From contig VXNS01000006.1 in NCBI GenBank assembly GCA_009840445.1, positions 1 to 39,555 on the forward strand: a DNA stretch of 39,555 nt. The letters run 5' to 3'. Below the pieces are notes generated by a model. It made no database searches and was not told the origin of the DNA. It was given only the letters and a program-made list of their open reading frames with translations. This DNA is from Synechococcus sp. SB0662_bin_14 (GTDB lineage: Bacteria; Cyanobacteriota; Cyanobacteriia; PCC-6307; Cyanobiaceae). The translations under genes were made by a program, and so were the position numbers. Within the stretch, counting starts at the first letter, position 1. The number at the start of each line of letters is the position of its first letter. Of this stretch, positions 1-9,582 are shown piece after piece.

Positions 1-1214
1 GCGCTGCCGTGGGGGGGGTGTTGGGGGCGCTCACCGCCCGGCTGGTTCCCATGACCGCCATGCCGGAGACCGTGGCGCTCTTCAACGGCTGTGGCGGCCT
101 CTCGTCCCTCCTGGTGGCTCTGGGGGTGATGTGGGCCGCCAAGGGGGACGGCGGCGTCTCCCCCGGCTTGCTGGTGCTGGTCTCCATTGGTTTCTCCATT
201 GTGGTGGGCGCCGTCACCTGCACCGGCTCGGTGGTGGCCATGGGCAAATTGCAGGGATGGTTGGCCACGCCCGGCTGGATGATGAGCCGCTGGCGCCATG
301 GGTTCAACATTGCCCTGGCCACCGTGGTGCTGCTGGCCGCTGTGCTGACGGTGGGTGGCTCCAGTGATGCCTTGTGGCCTTTGATCATCAGCGCCAGCCT
401 GCTGGGCGTTGGCCTGACGCTCCCCGTTGGCGGCGCCGATATGCCCGTGGTCATCTCACTCCTGAACTCCTATTCGGGTGTGGCGGCGGCAGCGGCCGGC
501 TTTGTTGTGGGGCAGCGACTGTTGATTGTGGCCGGGGCCATGATGGGGGCCGCAGGCTTGATCCTCACCCAGGTGATGTGTGCCGGCATGAACCGCAGCC
601 TCACTGCCGTGCTCTTTGGGGGTGCGCTGGGGGCGGCGTCTACGGGCAGCAAAGAGAGCAGCGAATACACCAACATCACCTCCTGCTCAGCCGAGGAGTG
701 CGCCTTGACCCTGGAGGCCGCGGAACGGGTCGTGGTTGTTCCCGGCTACGGCCTCGCCGTGGCGCAAGCTCAGCACACCCTGCGGGAGGTGGCCCGCCTC
801 CTGGAAAAGCACGGGGTGACGGTCACGTACGCCATTCATCCTGTGGCTGGGCGCATGCCGGGACACATGAACGTGCTACTGGCGGAGGCCGACGTGCCTT
901 ATGAGCAGCTCAAGGAGATGGACATCATCAATCCCGAATTCCCCGCAACGGATGTGGTGCTGGTGTTGGGGGCCAACGACGTGGTGAATCCCCAGGCAAA
1001 AACCGACCCTGATTCGCCGCTCTACGGGATGCCGGTGCTGGACGTGCAGGAGGCGCGGACCGTATTTGTGGTGAAACGGGGCATGAGCGCCGGCTACTCC
1101 GGCATCAAAAACGATCTCTTTGAGCGTCCCAACACGTCCATGCTGTTCGGGGATGCCAAGCAGGTGCTCAGCACGATCCTGGGGGAGTTGAAGGTCTTGG
1201 GCGTTGGGCAGTGA
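1..1214 (+). CDS. pntB: NAD(P) transhydrogenase subunit beta, 5'-truncated by window edge
   Basis: Membrane subunit of the proton-translocating transhydrogenase, which moves hydride between NADH and NADP+ using the proton gradient. The reading frame is already open at base 3, and about 403 residues are present against about 460-480 for the family, so the N-terminus lies upstream of the window. The first half is a run of Gly/Ala/Val/Leu-rich membrane helices with the family stretch MTAMPETVALFNGCGGL. The last 180 residues are the NADP-binding domain III, with VVPGYGLAVAQAQ, HPVAGRMPGHMNVLLAE and LGANDVVNP. It ends at TGA 1212-1214. The alpha subunit genes would be expected just upstream. The internal GTG at base 9 is not the true start. 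Confidence 0.95.
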   Translation, partial: AAVGGVLGALTARLVPMTAMPETVALFNGCGGLSSLLVALGVMWAAKGDGGVSPGLLVLVSIGFSIVVGAVTCTGSVVAMGKLQGWLATPGWMMSRWRHGFNIALATVVLLAAVLTVGGSSDALWPLIISASLLGVGLTLPVGGADMPVVISLLNSYSGVAAAAAGFVVGQRLLIVAGAMMGAAGLILTQVMCAGMNRSLTAVLFGGALGAASTGSKESSEYTNITSCSAEECALTLEAAERVVVVPGYGLAVAQAQHTLREVARLLEKHGVTVTYAIHPVAGRMPGHMNVLLAEADVPYEQLKEMDIINPEFPATDVVLVLGANDVVNPQAKTDPDSPLYGMPVLDVQEARTVFVVKRGMSAGYSGIKNDLFERPNTSMLFGDAKQVLSTILGELKVLGVGQ

Positions 1215-1295
1215 GGCCGTCCAATGGAGTCCATCCGATGCAGACTGTCCGAATTCAGATGTTGAGCGGGACCGAGGTCCCTGAGACGGAACACC

Positions 1296-2222
1296 ATGGA
1301 CCATCAACACGGTCGCTTGTTGCTGGTGGGGGGCACCCACGGCAATGAGCGCACAGCACCCTGGATCTTGCAGTGCAGGCAGGCCCAACCCGGGCTGTTG
1401 GCATCCCCCCTGCCCACTACCACCTGCATCGGCAATCCCGAAGCCTATGGGGCCAATCGCCGCTACATGGATCGAGACCTGAACCGCTGTTTCACCGAGG
1501 CGCTGTTAAGGGATCAAAGTTGCACCATCCGCGAGGTGATCCGTGCCCGGGAGCTGGTGGACGCTTACGGACCAGGCGGCAGGGATCCCCACCGCCTGGT
1601 GCTGGATATGCACACCACCACGGCTGCCATGGGCTCATCGGTGGTGACTGTTGGGGAACGCCCGGCGGATCTTGCCTGGGCCGCATTGGTGCACCAGGCC
1701 GTTGGCATGCCGGTCTATCTCTTCCGCATCAATGAGGATCACCCTGAGGAGTGTGGTTTTCTGGTGCGGCGCTGGCCCTGTGGCCTGGTGCTGGAGGTGG
1801 GTCCGGTGGCGCAAGGAATTGTGGCCGTGGGGACCGTCCAGAAAACAACTGCTTGCCTGGAGGGTGTGCTGGCGGTGCTGGGGGACTGCCTGACCGGCAA
1901 GGCCAAGCTGCCGGAGACCATGGTGGTTCACCGTCATCTGGCCAGCCTGGACTGGCCACGGGACAGGGACGGGCGCCAGATTGCCTGTCTGCATCCGGAT
2001 CGCCCCCAGTGGGATTGGACCCCGTTGCACCCAGGAGACCCGTTGTTCCTCATGGAGACCGGTGAGACCGTCACCTACCAGGGTGAAGAAACTGTCTGGC
2101 CAGTGTTTTGCAACGAAGCCTCCTACGGGGAAAAGGGCATTGCCCTGAGCTTGACCAAGCGGGACACCATGACACCACCCGCCCATGGACTGGAGGTTTT
2201 GTTGGGCTTACTCAGGCCCTAG
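1296..2222 (+). CDS. Aspartoacylase-family zinc carboxypeptidase (AspA/AstE)
   Basis: A 308-residue member of the AspA/AstE family, zinc enzymes that hydrolyse N-acyl amino acids such as N-acetylaspartate. The zinc signature GGTHGNE is at residues 12-18, giving ligands His15 and Glu18, with the third ligand His106 in LDMHTTTAAMGSS. NRRYMDRDLNR (55-65) matches the substrate-binding Arg/Asp/Asn block, and Glu167 in LVLEVGP fits the catalytic glutamate. Length is normal for the cyanobacterial 'probable aspartoacylase'. It follows pntB by 81 bases. A small inverted repeat (GGGAC/GTCCC, 1268-1281) lies just ahead of the start. The physiological substrate in cyanobacteria is not evident from sequence. 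Confidence 0.9.
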   Translation: MDHQHGRLLLVGGTHGNERTAPWILQCRQAQPGLLASPLPTTTCIGNPEAYGANRRYMDRDLNRCFTEALLRDQSCTIREVIRARELVDAYGPGGRDPHRLVLDMHTTTAAMGSSVVTVGERPADLAWAALVHQAVGMPVYLFRINEDHPEECGFLVRRWPCGLVLEVGPVAQGIVAVGTVQKTTACLEGVLAVLGDCLTGKAKLPETMVVHRHLASLDWPRDRDGRQIACLHPDRPQWDWTPLHPGDPLFLMETGETVTYQGEETVWPVFCNEASYGEKGIALSLTKRDTMTPPAHGLEVLLGLLRP

Positions 2223-2241
2223 GTGCCCACTGTTCCTCAAG

Positions 2242-2263
2242 CCATGGCCACGGCCGGCCATGG
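2242..2263 (+). terminator. Perfect 8-bp hairpin downstream of the aspartoacylase gene
   Basis: CCATGGCC and GGCCATGG flank a 6-base loop, 20 bases after the aspartoacylase stop codon. The stem is GC-rich, but no T-run follows it, so it may be a transcript-end or stability structure rather than a classical intrinsic terminator. Confidence 0.35.
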
Positions 2264-2449
2264 CCATTAGCAAGGATGATGGTGGTGGACTCTTTCACTC
2301 CAGTAGACAACCGCACCCTGTTCCTCCAGTTCACGGCGCCGGTGACGCGCCTCATGGAAAGCCACGGTTTCGTGATTTCGATCACCAGAGAGAGACCAAC
2401 TGATCCGAACCATTGCGCCTCGGAGCGGAAACAACAGCACCCCCATCCT
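2264..2449. other. Intergenic stretch with no supported gene
   Basis: Between the aspartoacylase hairpin and the tRNA terminator I see no convincing gene. A plus-strand frame starting MMVVDSFTPVDNRT can be read here, but it runs through the tRNA gene, resembles no family I recognise and has no ribosome-binding site, so it is not called. Confidence 0.5.
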
Positions 2450-2484
2450 AAAACAGTGACAAAGAACACAATTCCTGGTCACTG
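2450..2484 (-). terminator. Intrinsic terminator of tRNA-Thr
   Basis: Read on the minus strand, CAGTGAC (7 bases) pairs with GTCACTG. Inside, after one C/T mismatch, AGGAA pairs with TTCTT around a TTGTG loop. TTTT follows directly (AAAA at 2450-2453 on the plus strand). The hairpin begins 8 bases past the 3' end of the tRNA-Thr gene, as expected for a Rho-independent terminator of a single tRNA transcript. Confidence 0.75.
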
Positions 2485-2492
2485 CCCCATCA

Positions 2493-2565
2493 AGCCGCTG
2501 ACCGGACTTGAACCGACGACCCACGCTTTACGAAAGCGTTGCTCTACCAACTGAGCTACAGCGGC
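2493..2565 (-). tRNA. trnT: tRNA-Thr(CGU)
   Basis: The reverse complement folds as a complete 73-base cloverleaf. The acceptor stem is GCCGCTG/CAGCGGC with discriminator U, and the D-arm is GCTCAGTTGGTAGAGC. The anticodon arm is ACGCT-TTCGTAA-AGCGT with anticodon CGU (reads ACG, Thr), and the T-arm contains GGTTCAAGTCC. The 3' CCA is not encoded. It stands alone, in the opposite direction to the genes on both sides, with its own terminator. Confidence 0.95.
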
Positions 2566-2608
2566 TAACCATGGAATCCTAATTTAGCGCCAGTTCCAAG
2601 TCCCCCCC

Positions 2609-2896
2609 ATGGCTCCTCAACCACCACATTCCCTGGATCCTCAACTCAAAGCCAAGCTTCAAAAAGAATTAAGGACTCCATGGCAGAGCCTGCGGCGGGC
2701 ATTGTGGATTGCGCTGGAGGCCTCGGCAGCCTTGGGGCTGGTGATCATGGCGTTGCGGCTTGTTGGCGGAGAAGCAGTGCGTCTGAACGACGTGCTCATC
2801 CAGGTGGGTGCAGTGGTGCTGTTTGGGTATTTGCTCTGGAAGGATCGGTCCCCAAAACCGGGGGCCAACCCTGGTCAAACCCAAGACAGCCGGTAG
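2609..2896 (+). CDS. DUF3493-family small membrane protein
   Basis: A 95-residue protein of the cyanobacterial/plastid DUF3493 family. Visible features are a polar N-terminus, a family-like block LRTPWQSLRRALWIALEAS (about residues 21-39), and two hydrophobic helices (about 33-53 and 63-78) separated by a short polar turn, then a KDRSPKP tail. This predicts a two-helix membrane protein with both ends on the same side. Plant relatives have been linked to photosystem II accumulation, which is family knowledge and not shown here. It is convergent with infB, with about 33 bases between the stop codons, a neighbourhood I remember from other picocyanobacteria. Confidence 0.75.
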   Translation: MAPQPPHSLDPQLKAKLQKELRTPWQSLRRALWIALEASAALGLVIMALRLVGGEAVRLNDVLIQVGAVVLFGYLLWKDRSPKPGANPGQTQDSR

Positions 2897-2929
2897 CAGA
2901 AGGGTCTCTGACGCTGGGGAAGGTCCACC

Positions 2930-5900
2930 TCAAACATTCAACTTGCGCTTCACCATGACCATCGAGAAAGCTTCCAGCCGGTCCCCCTCCCGCCAATCCG
3001 TGAAACGACTCACGCCCACGCCACACTCGTAACCGGCATTCACCTCCTTCACCCCGTCCTTGATGCGACGGAGAGAGTCCAGATCCCCTGCATGGACAAC
3101 CTGACTGCCCCGGTGTACCCGTAACCGACAGTTGCGCTGCAGCTTGCCTTCCGTGACGTAGCACCCGGCAACGGCGCCGTTGCCAACGGAGAAGACGGCG
3201 CGCACCTCTGCCCAGCCCAGGGGCTCTTCCACCAACTCCGGTTCCAGGAGGCCCTCCATGGCTCCCTGGATATCCTCCAGAAGTTTGTAGATAACGTCAT
3301 AGTTGCGCACATCCACGGATGCGGCTTCTGCGGCTCGTCGGGCGCCACTGGCCATGGAGGTGTTAAAGCCAATGACCACGGCGCCGGAGGCTGTGGCCAA
3401 GTCAATGTCGGTTTCCGTGACCTCGCCAGGGGACGACAACAAGACACGAATCTGCACCTCTTCCTGGGAAAGCTGTTCGAGGGACCCCAGGATGGCCTCC
3501 AGAGACCCCTGAACATCGGTCTTGAGAATCAGGTTGAGTTCCTTGAGCTCACCCTCGGCGGCTTGATCCGACAGGGCCGTAAGGCTGACGCGACGACTGG
3601 CCATTTGCTGGGCCAACCGGGCTGCACGGGCATCACTGACCCTGTCACTGACCACGGCGCGGGCAGCCTTCTCGTCTTCGAACACCTCAAAGGCATCTCC
3701 CGCCGTGGGCACTTCACTGAAGCCAAGGGCCTCCACGGCAGCAGAGGGGAGAGCCTCCACGAGCCGCTCACCCCGGTCGTTGACCATGGCCCGAATCTTG
3801 CCCAGAACCGGACCGGCGGCGATCACGTCACCAAGTCGCAGGGTGCCGTTCTGCACCAGCAGGGTGGCCACCGGACCCTTGGCCTTGTCCAAGTGGGCCT
3901 CCACCACGGTTCCTCGGGCCAACCGCTCGGGATTGGCCTGTAGATCCTCCACATCGCTCACCAGGAGAATCATCTCCAGCAGCTTGTCGATGTTCTGGCC
4001 CTTGAGTGCGCTGACAGGGACCATGACCGTGTCACCTCCCCACTCTTCACTCGTCAAATCGTGGTCAGCCAGCTCCTGGCGCACCCGATCCGGATTGGCC
4101 CCCTCCTTGTCCATCTTGTTGATGGCCACCACAATCGGCACCTCCGCAGCGCGGGCATGGCTGATGGCTTCAATGGTTTGTGGGCGAACCCCGTCATCGG
4201 CGGCAACCACCAGCACGGCGATGTCGGTCACCTTGGTGCCCCGGGCCCGCATGGCTGTGAAGGCTTCGTGACCGGGCGTGTCCAGGAAGGTGATGAGGGC
4301 AGGCTCCTCCCCATGGACCACCTCCACTTGGTAAGCGCCAATGTGCTGGGTGATGCCACCCGCCTCTCCCGCCGCTACACGGGTGCTGCGAATGGCGTCC
4401 AGCAGACTGGTCTTGCCATGGTCAACATGGCCCATCACCGTCACCACGGGCGGACGTCGGCTGAGGTTTTCAAGGTCCTCCTCCTCAATCATGGCAACCG
4501 TCTTCTTGGCGGCGGCCTCGACGTCATCTTCCACAACGGGCACCCCAAACTCCTCGGCCACCTTCTCGATGGCAGGCAGGTCCAGGGATTGGGTCACCGT
4601 TGCCGAGATGCCTTTGAAGAACAAGGACTTGATGATGTCCGAACTGTTGACGCCAAGGGCCTCCGCCAACTCCTGGACCGTCAAGTTGCCTTCCGGAACC
4701 ACAAGCATTTCAGGGCGCTGCTGCTTGGCCTCCCGCGCTTGGCGCAGTTCCATGGCCCGCCGCCGTTGCCGTTGCCGGGCGGTCTCCTTGGACTTCTTGC
4801 GCCGTTTTGCCTTGATTGCAGGTTGCTCCGTCGCACCCTGGGGCTTGCCGGAAGGACGGGCCAGGGAGGCGGAAAGCACCGCGGCAGTCCCTTCGCTGGC
4901 AAAGCCTTCGCCAGCATTCACGTCTTCGTCATGGATGCCAATGATGTGAACCTTGGTGCGCTGCTTGCTGGCGCCGCCGCCATGCCGTAACTGCTCCAGA
5001 CGCGCCGAATCATCCCAATCCTGCCGCCTGGCCCGCCCGCCAGCGCCAGTACGGGCGCGGCCGCCGCCAGGGGCGCCGCTGCGGGGCGGACCAGGGCGGC
5101 GAGGTGGCGTGGGGGAGGCCGTCGTGGTTTTGGGCTCGGCCTTGGGACGGGCCACGGTCGTGGTGGATCCCGAGGTGGCCTCCTTGCCCAGAACTTCACT
5201 TGGGGCCGCGGGACGGCGCACCCCTGGTGGCAGCCCTCCCTGAAAGCGCTCGGACCCCGACTCTCCCGGACGGCTAACCCCCGGAGGCCCACCTGAGGTG
5301 CGCCGCAGAGGACGACCAACAAGCTCTGCCGAGCGGGGGGCAATGGGCTTGGCGCGACGCTCGCCAGTGGCGGGGCTGGGGCGCACGGCTGAGGCGCCAC
5401 TGGCGGCGCCAGAACGCTGAAGCTGCCCCATGACTTCCGGACGATTATTCTGCTGTGGTGGTGCATCCACCCCTCCGGCGCGCTGTGGTGTGCCGGGGTC
5501 GCTTACCCTGGCGATGGGGCGGCGCGCCACGATTTGGGGTTGCCGTACAGGTGGCTGTGCCTGGGGTGTGGATTGGGTGGATCGGGCGCCGTCAGGGCGT
5601 CCCGCTAACGCTGATGACCGGGACCGCGGCATCCCGGACGCCACCACGGAGCGTGGCGGCCTTGCGCTGGGGCGCCGGGGTGGTTGATCCACTGCCTTTG
5701 CCGGCAGCGGGGGACGACCGGGTCCCTCAGGGGCGGCAGACAGGACTGGTTTGGCTGGGGGGACCGATGCTGACTTGCTCCCTGGTCGAGCACGTTGATC
5801 TTTTACCGGCTTCCTGGGGCGTGGTGTGGAGGTTGCGGATAGGGGGCTGGTGGGACCGTCCGACTTGCGAACAGGTTTCTCGGCCACCGGGGATTTGGCG

Positions 5901-7045
5901 GCCGCAAGCTTAGGCGGCGCCATGAGCTGGGGCGGCTGCTTGACCGGCTTCTTGGCGGCCGGCTGCTTGCTCGCCTTGTCCGCTAGACGTGCATCCTTGG
6001 AACGGAGGTTGCTGGCTACGGAGGATTGTCGGGTCACCTTGGCCTGCTTGGCGGCGGCCGCAGACTCCTTGAACGGCTTATCGGCTAACGGCTTACCGGA
6101 AACGGATGATGACCTGACCACCACGGGACTTGCCTTTGTCCTGGACGGCTTGCCCCCCACGGCAACTGCGGCTCCGGGAGCCTTGGGCGCCGTGGGCTGG
6201 ACCACGGTGGGCCGCACTGGCTTGGGCTTCTGGGACGGACGTGATGCAGCGGATGGTTGTGTCTTCGTCTTCACCGCCGCAGAGGCCGCCTTTGCCGACG
6301 ACTTGTCCTTGGTGGCAGCCGCAACTCCAGGAGCCTTTGGTGCAATGGGCTGGACCACGGTGGGCCGCACCAGTTTGGGCTTCCGGGACGGCTTGGGTTC
6401 CATGGATGGCGGCTTCGCCATCGCAAGACCTGTATTGACATTGGTTGTCGTCCCCTTGCCAGTGGTCTTGCCTGTGGTGGGCTGGTCCGCTGTTTTGGCC
6501 TTGAGTTTGACCACATTGGGGCGCCGGGGACCTTTGTTGGCCGTGGCGGTGCTGTTGGTCGCGCTAGCGTTGGCCAGCCTGACAGGGTCGGGAGCCGGCT
6601 CCCTGGCTGGTGGGGAGGGCTTCCTATGAAGTGTCCGGGTGGCCGATGGTGTCGCGCCAGGGGTGAGTTTACGTGGAGCGGTGGGTCGTGGTGGCGTGGG
6701 TCGTGCGGTCGGCACTGCCTTGGATTTCAGCCGGACCGTGAACGCTTTGCCGGTGGGTTTGGCCTGCTGCCCGGGGGCTGGTTGAGCTGGATCAGGTTTG
6801 TCTGATCCAACAGCCTTCTCCTTTTGGGCGGCCTTGATTTTGTAGGCGGTCGCCAAGTCTTCAGTCAAGTGACCTTCAGCAACAAGGTGGCCAATGATGG
6901 TTTGGGCCTGCCCTTCACTGATGGAGCTGCTGTGGCTCTTGACGGGGATGGAACGCGTCTCCGCAGCATCAAAAACAATGCGCCATGACGGAAGGCCAAG
7001 GTCGCGTGAAAGCTCATTGATACGGACTCTGCCGCTGTTGGTCAT
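2930..7045 (-). CDS. infB: Translation initiation factor IF-2, with enlarged N-terminal region
   Basis: GTPase that delivers initiator tRNA to the 30S subunit and promotes subunit joining. The start is set at ATG 7045 because the conserved cyanobacterial N-terminus ([18 protein letters not shown]) begins there and GGAG lies 5 bases upstream; the longer open frame to 7168 is rejected. The protein is 1371 residues, against roughly 1000-1130 in relatives. About 780 N-terminal residues are Lys/Pro/Ala/Arg-rich low complexity, with an internal duplication. The IF-2N fold follows (near 785-835), then the G domain from about residue 870 ([22 protein letters not shown]), then domains II-IV to the end. 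It is the last gene of rimP-nusA-ylxR-infB, 249 bases after ylxR. Confidence 0.95.
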   Translation of the reverse strand: MTNSGRVRINELSRDLGLPSWRIVFDAAETRSIPVKSHSSSISEGQAQTIIGHLVAEGHLTEDLATAYKIKAAQKEKAVGSDKPDPAQPAPGQQAKPTGKAFTVRLKSKAVPTARPTPPRPTAPRKLTPGATPSATRTLHRKPSPPAREPAPDPVRLANASATNSTATANKGPRRPNVVKLKAKTADQPTTGKTTGKGTTTNVNTGLAMAKPPSMEPKPSRKPKLVRPTVVQPIAPKAPGVAAATKDKSSAKAASAAVKTKTQPSAASRPSQKPKPVRPTVVQPTAPKAPGAAVAVGGKPSRTKASPVVVRSSSVSGKPLADKPFKESAAAAKQAKVTRQSSVASNLRSKDARLADKASKQPAAKKPVKQPPQLMAPPKLAAAKSPVAEKPVRKSDGPTSPLSATSTPRPRKPVKDQRARPGSKSASVPPAKPVLSAAPEGPGRPPLPAKAVDQPPRRPSARPPRSVVASGMPRSRSSALAGRPDGARSTQSTPQAQPPVRQPQIVARRPIARVSDPGTPQRAGGVDAPPQQNNRPEVMGQLQRSGAASGASAVRPSPATGERRAKPIAPRSAELVGRPLRRTSGGPPGVSRPGESGSERFQGGLPPGVRRPAAPSEVLGKEATSGSTTTVARPKAEPKTTTASPTPPRRPGPPRSGAPGGGRARTGAGGRARRQDWDDSARLEQLRHGGGASKQRTKVHIIGIHDEDVNAGEGFASEGTAAVLSASLARPSGKPQGATEQPAIKAKRRKKSKETARQRQRRRAMELRQAREAKQQRPEMLVVPEGNLTVQELAEALGVNSSDIIKSLFFKGISATVTQSLDLPAIEKVAEEFGVPVVEDDVEAAAKKTVAMIEEEDLENLSRRPPVVTVMGHVDHGKTSLLDAIRSTRVAAGEAGGITQHIGAYQVEVVHGEEPALITFLDTPGHEAFTAMRARGTKVTDIAVLVVAADDGVRPQTIEAISHARAAEVPIVVAINKMDKEGANPDRVRQELADHDLTSEEWGGDTVMVPVSALKGQNIDKLLEMILLVSDVEDLQANPERLARGTVVEAHLDKAKGPVATLLVQNGTLRLGDVIAAGPVLGKIRAMVNDRGERLVEALPSAAVEALGFSEVPTAGDAFEVFEDEKAARAVVSDRVSDARAARLAQQMASRRVSLTALSDQAAEGELKELNLILKTDVQGSLEAILGSLEQLSQEEVQIRVLLSSPGEVTETDIDLATASGAVVIGFNTSMASGARRAAEAASVDVRNYDVIYKLLEDIQGAMEGLLEPELVEEPLGWAEVRAVFSVGNGAVAGCYVTEGKLQRNCRLRVHRGSQVVHAGDLDSLRRIKDGVKEVNAGYECGVGVSRFTDWREGDRLEAFSMVMVKRKLNV
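6165..6405 (-). repeat. 51-residue in-frame duplication in the IF-2 N-terminal region
   Basis: Two near-identical coding blocks lie 153 bases (51 codons) apart. They encode [19 protein letters not shown] and [19 protein letters not shown], each followed by an Ala/Lys/Ser-rich spacer. The spacing keeps the reading frame. This looks like a tandem duplication in a disordered linker and partly explains the long protein. Confidence 0.7.
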
Positions 7046-7294
7046 GCGTACTCCAAACGAGCGATGAGGGATTCCCCATCGAGCCCTCCTGATGCAAGGG
7101 CCGTTACCATCTTGCCCTAGGGAAGGCGAGTACTCCTTGAGAATCTCACCAAAACCTTGGCCCCACAAGACTTCCCTTCAGAAAAGCTTGCAGACGAGGA
7201 CCACTTGGGCCTACAGGACAGAAGCCGGGGGGCTTGTGGTATCGGCCTGGAGCGTGAGCGTAAGACCAAACTGCTGCGGCACTTGAGAGCGGTG

Positions 7295-7597
7295 TCATTC
7301 TACAGGAGAATCTTGAACCGGTTTCCCGTTGTCCGATGCGGGGTTGTCCAACTCGGCCGCCAGGGTGGCATCAATGGTGGGATGATTGGGGATGCGCAGG
7401 CTTTTCTGGACCCGTTTGCGTCGCCGTGCGTCTTCCAGGCAACGCTGGGAACGGCACACATAGGCGGAGCGGCCAAACCCCTGACCCAGGCCAATCTTCC
7501 CGTCCGCCAACCGCACCAGGCGCAGCATCCGGGTGCGGTCCTTCAGGTGTGCGCAACTGACACAACGCCTCACCACGGGCCTGTGGGTGGTGCTCAT
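7295..7597 (-). CDS. ylxR: YlxR/RnpM-family RNA-binding protein
   Basis: A 100-residue DUF448/YlxR protein. These small basic proteins sit between nusA and infB in most bacteria; the Bacillus member modulates RNase P and has been renamed RnpM. The family core is visible: RRCVSCAHLKDRTRMLRLVR near the N-terminus, then GRSAYVCRSQRC, then a basic helix ARRRKRVQKSL. The start is placed at ATG 7597, whose ATGA overlaps the nusA stop by 4 bases, indicating translational coupling. An upstream in-frame ATG at 7612 is possible, but would add only five residues and enlarge the overlap. About 25 C-terminal residues beyond the core look disordered. Confidence 0.88.
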   Translation of the reverse strand: MSTTHRPVVRRCVSCAHLKDRTRMLRLVRLADGKIGLGQGFGRSAYVCRSQRCLEDARRRKRVQKSLRIPNHPTIDATLAAELDNPASDNGKPVQDSPVE

Positions 7598-8922
7598 GGC
7601 TGTTGTTGCCAAAGGGTTTGACCATCCAGTTCATCCCGCTGTGGATAAAGCTCCCGCAGGCGGGCGTCTTCCTCGGCGCGCATGGCCTGTTCCGCCTTGA
7701 TGCGCGCTTCCGTTTCAACTTGCGCTTTTTCCTCCTTCTGCCGCTGGGCAATGAGCTTGGCCACCACGGCTTCCTCTTTCCCCTGGTCGTACTCCGCCGA
7801 ATTTTTAATATCGATCTTCCAACCCGTGAGTCGCGCAGCCAGACGGACGTTTTGCCCCTGGCGGCCAATGGCCAGGCTCAACTGATCCGGGGGGACAAGC
7901 ACGTGGGCGTGGTGCGCTTCGGGATCCACCAGCCGCACCTGACCCACCTTGGCGGGGCTTAAGGAATGGGAAATGTATTGGGCCGGGTCTGCCGACCAGC
8001 GGATCACGTCAATCTTCTCGCCCCGCAACTCGTTGACCACCTGCTGAATCCGCGAGCCACGGGCTCCAATACAAGCGCCCACAGGGTCCACTTCCCGCTC
8101 CGTGCTGTCTACGGACACCTTGGTCCGTGTTCCCACGGAGCGGGAGGGAGGATTGGCTTCCCGGGCCACGGCCACAATGCGCACAGATCCCTCCTGGATT
8201 TCCGGGACCTCGTTCTCAAACAGGTAGACCACCAGCCCCGCATTGGCGCGAGAGACAAACAACTGGGGTCCGCGCCGCGGCACCTCCGACACCTCCTTGA
8301 GAAACACCCGGAAGGTGGCATTGGCGCGATAGTTGTCATTGGGAAGCTGATCTCGCCGTGGGAGCTCCGCCTCCACTTCCGGCCGTCCAAGACCGGAACT
8401 GACAGCCATGATCACGCTCTGGCGCTCAAAACGCAGGACCCGGGCGGTGAGCACAGGGTCCTCCAGGTCCGCGAACTCCTCCTGGATCATGTGGCGCTGG
8501 TGGTCCCGTAGCCGTTGGGCCAACGTCTGCTTCGTTTGTGTGGCGGCCATGCGGCCGAAGTCGTCCCGATCCGGCGTCACGTCCAGCACCACCGTGTCCC
8601 CAATCTGGGCATCCTCCGCCACCTGCTGCACGTCGGCCAGAGCAATCTGATGGTCTTCACTATCCACTTGGTCGACAATGATCTTGCTGGCCAGAACCCG
8701 AAAGCCTTCCTCGTCAAGGCTGAGGGAGACGTCAAAATTCGCGAAATAATCCCCGTCAAACGGATCTTTGCCACTTCCCAGCATCTGCGTGCGCCGGTAC
8801 TTTTCATACCCCTTGAGAAGGGATTCCCTCAGGGCTTGCTCAACCGTACTGGGGGGCAGCTTCTTCTCTTCGCTGATGTTCTCGATCAGGGCCGCCAGGC
8901 CCGGAAGCATTACGAGCGCCAT
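7594..8922 (-). CDS. nusA: Transcription termination/antitermination factor NusA
   Basis: RNA polymerase-binding factor acting in pausing, termination and antitermination. The 442 residues begin MALVMLPGLAALIENISEEK, the typical cyanobacterial N-terminal polymerase-binding domain. An S1 domain follows (about 130-200), then two KH domains containing GACIGARGSRIQQVVNELRG and LAIGRQGQNVRLAARL. The C-terminal acidic repeats of the E. coli protein are absent, as is usual in cyanobacteria. A charged, probably coiled tail rich in Lys, Glu and Ala ends in LWQQQP. It lies 37 bases after rimP and overlaps ylxR by 4 bases. Since NusA binds the polymerase core, it is a direct partner of the enlarged polymerase encoded in this window. 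Confidence 0.95.
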   Translation of the reverse strand: MALVMLPGLAALIENISEEKKLPPSTVEQALRESLLKGYEKYRRTQMLGSGKDPFDGDYFANFDVSLSLDEEGFRVLASKIIVDQVDSEDHQIALADVQQVAEDAQIGDTVVLDVTPDRDDFGRMAATQTKQTLAQRLRDHQRHMIQEEFADLEDPVLTARVLRFERQSVIMAVSSGLGRPEVEAELPRRDQLPNDNYRANATFRVFLKEVSEVPRRGPQLFVSRANAGLVVYLFENEVPEIQEGSVRIVAVAREANPPSRSVGTRTKVSVDSTEREVDPVGACIGARGSRIQQVVNELRGEKIDVIRWSADPAQYISHSLSPAKVGQVRLVDPEAHHAHVLVPPDQLSLAIGRQGQNVRLAARLTGWKIDIKNSAEYDQGKEEAVVAKLIAQRQKEEKAQVETEARIKAEQAMRAEEDARLRELYPQRDELDGQTLWQQQP

Positions 8923-8959
8923 GGATGGTCAGGTTGTGAATAACGAAAGAGAGGTTGGC

Positions 8960-9523
8960 CTAGCCGGATTCGCCGGTGGTGAGTCGTACCTGAAGCACAT
9001 CACCACGGGGAATACGGGTGATGCGGCCCTTGCGGTTCAGCCAGACCGCGGTCTCGTCCCGGCCCATTAAGGTGCCGTGGACAACATCATGACGTCCCTG
9101 CCGCTGGCGGTGGAGTTCCACGGGGAACCCACGGAAGCTTTGGAAATCACGATCACTGACCAGGTCCTCGCTAAGACCGGGGCTGGACACCTCCAGGACA
9201 AAGGCTGTTGTGAACAGTTCGGCTTCGTCAAGGAAAGCCCCCAGGCGATGGCTGAACTGTTCACAGTCAACGATGGACACGTCGTCTCCATCCAGGCGGC
9301 GGATGGCCACAACCACCGTCAGCGGTTGACGGTGGGCCTGAATGGCCACATCAGAGACAACCAGAGCGAGGGAGGTGGCGGCTGTCTCGGCGTGACTGCG
9401 AATTGTGGGAATTAAGGCGTGAGCCAAGGCACTGGACCGGACAGACTCCCTGAGCCAACTTAGGGGAAGACTCCTTGCCCAATCTCCACAACTGCACCGT
9501 GCTCCGGCAATGGGCACGGACAC
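8960..9523 (-). CDS. rimP: Ribosome maturation factor RimP
   Basis: Assembly factor for the 30S subunit, first gene of the rimP-nusA-ylxR-infB operon. Characteristic blocks are VAIRRLDGDDVSIVDCEQFS, FVLEVSSPGLSEDL and the C-terminal SH3-like part with NRKGRITRIPRGDVLQVRL. From ATG 9523 the protein is 187 residues, but family members are about 155 and the first 30 residues (Cys/Trp/Ser-rich) do not look like RimP. A TTG at 9427 would give 155 residues beginning with the expected amphipathic helix (AHALIPTIRSHAETAA), so that start is quite possible. The stop is firm. Confidence 0.88.
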   Translation of the reverse strand: MSVPIAGARCSCGDWARSLPLSWLRESVRSSALAHALIPTIRSHAETAATSLALVVSDVAIQAHRQPLTVVVAIRRLDGDDVSIVDCEQFSHRLGAFLDEAELFTTAFVLEVSSPGLSEDLVSDRDFQSFRGFPVELHRQRQGRHDVVHGTLMGRDETAVWLNRKGRITRIPRGDVLQVRLTTGESG

Positions 9524-9582
9524 CGTGAAAATCGAACGGACCCAGTGGCAACGTGAGGAAAAACTAGCAACCTTTCAGACCA

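Noticed and set aside
2108-2554. Plus-strand frame running from the aspartoacylase gene through the tRNA
   Set aside because: It overlaps a certain tRNA and its terminator, and has no homology I recognise.
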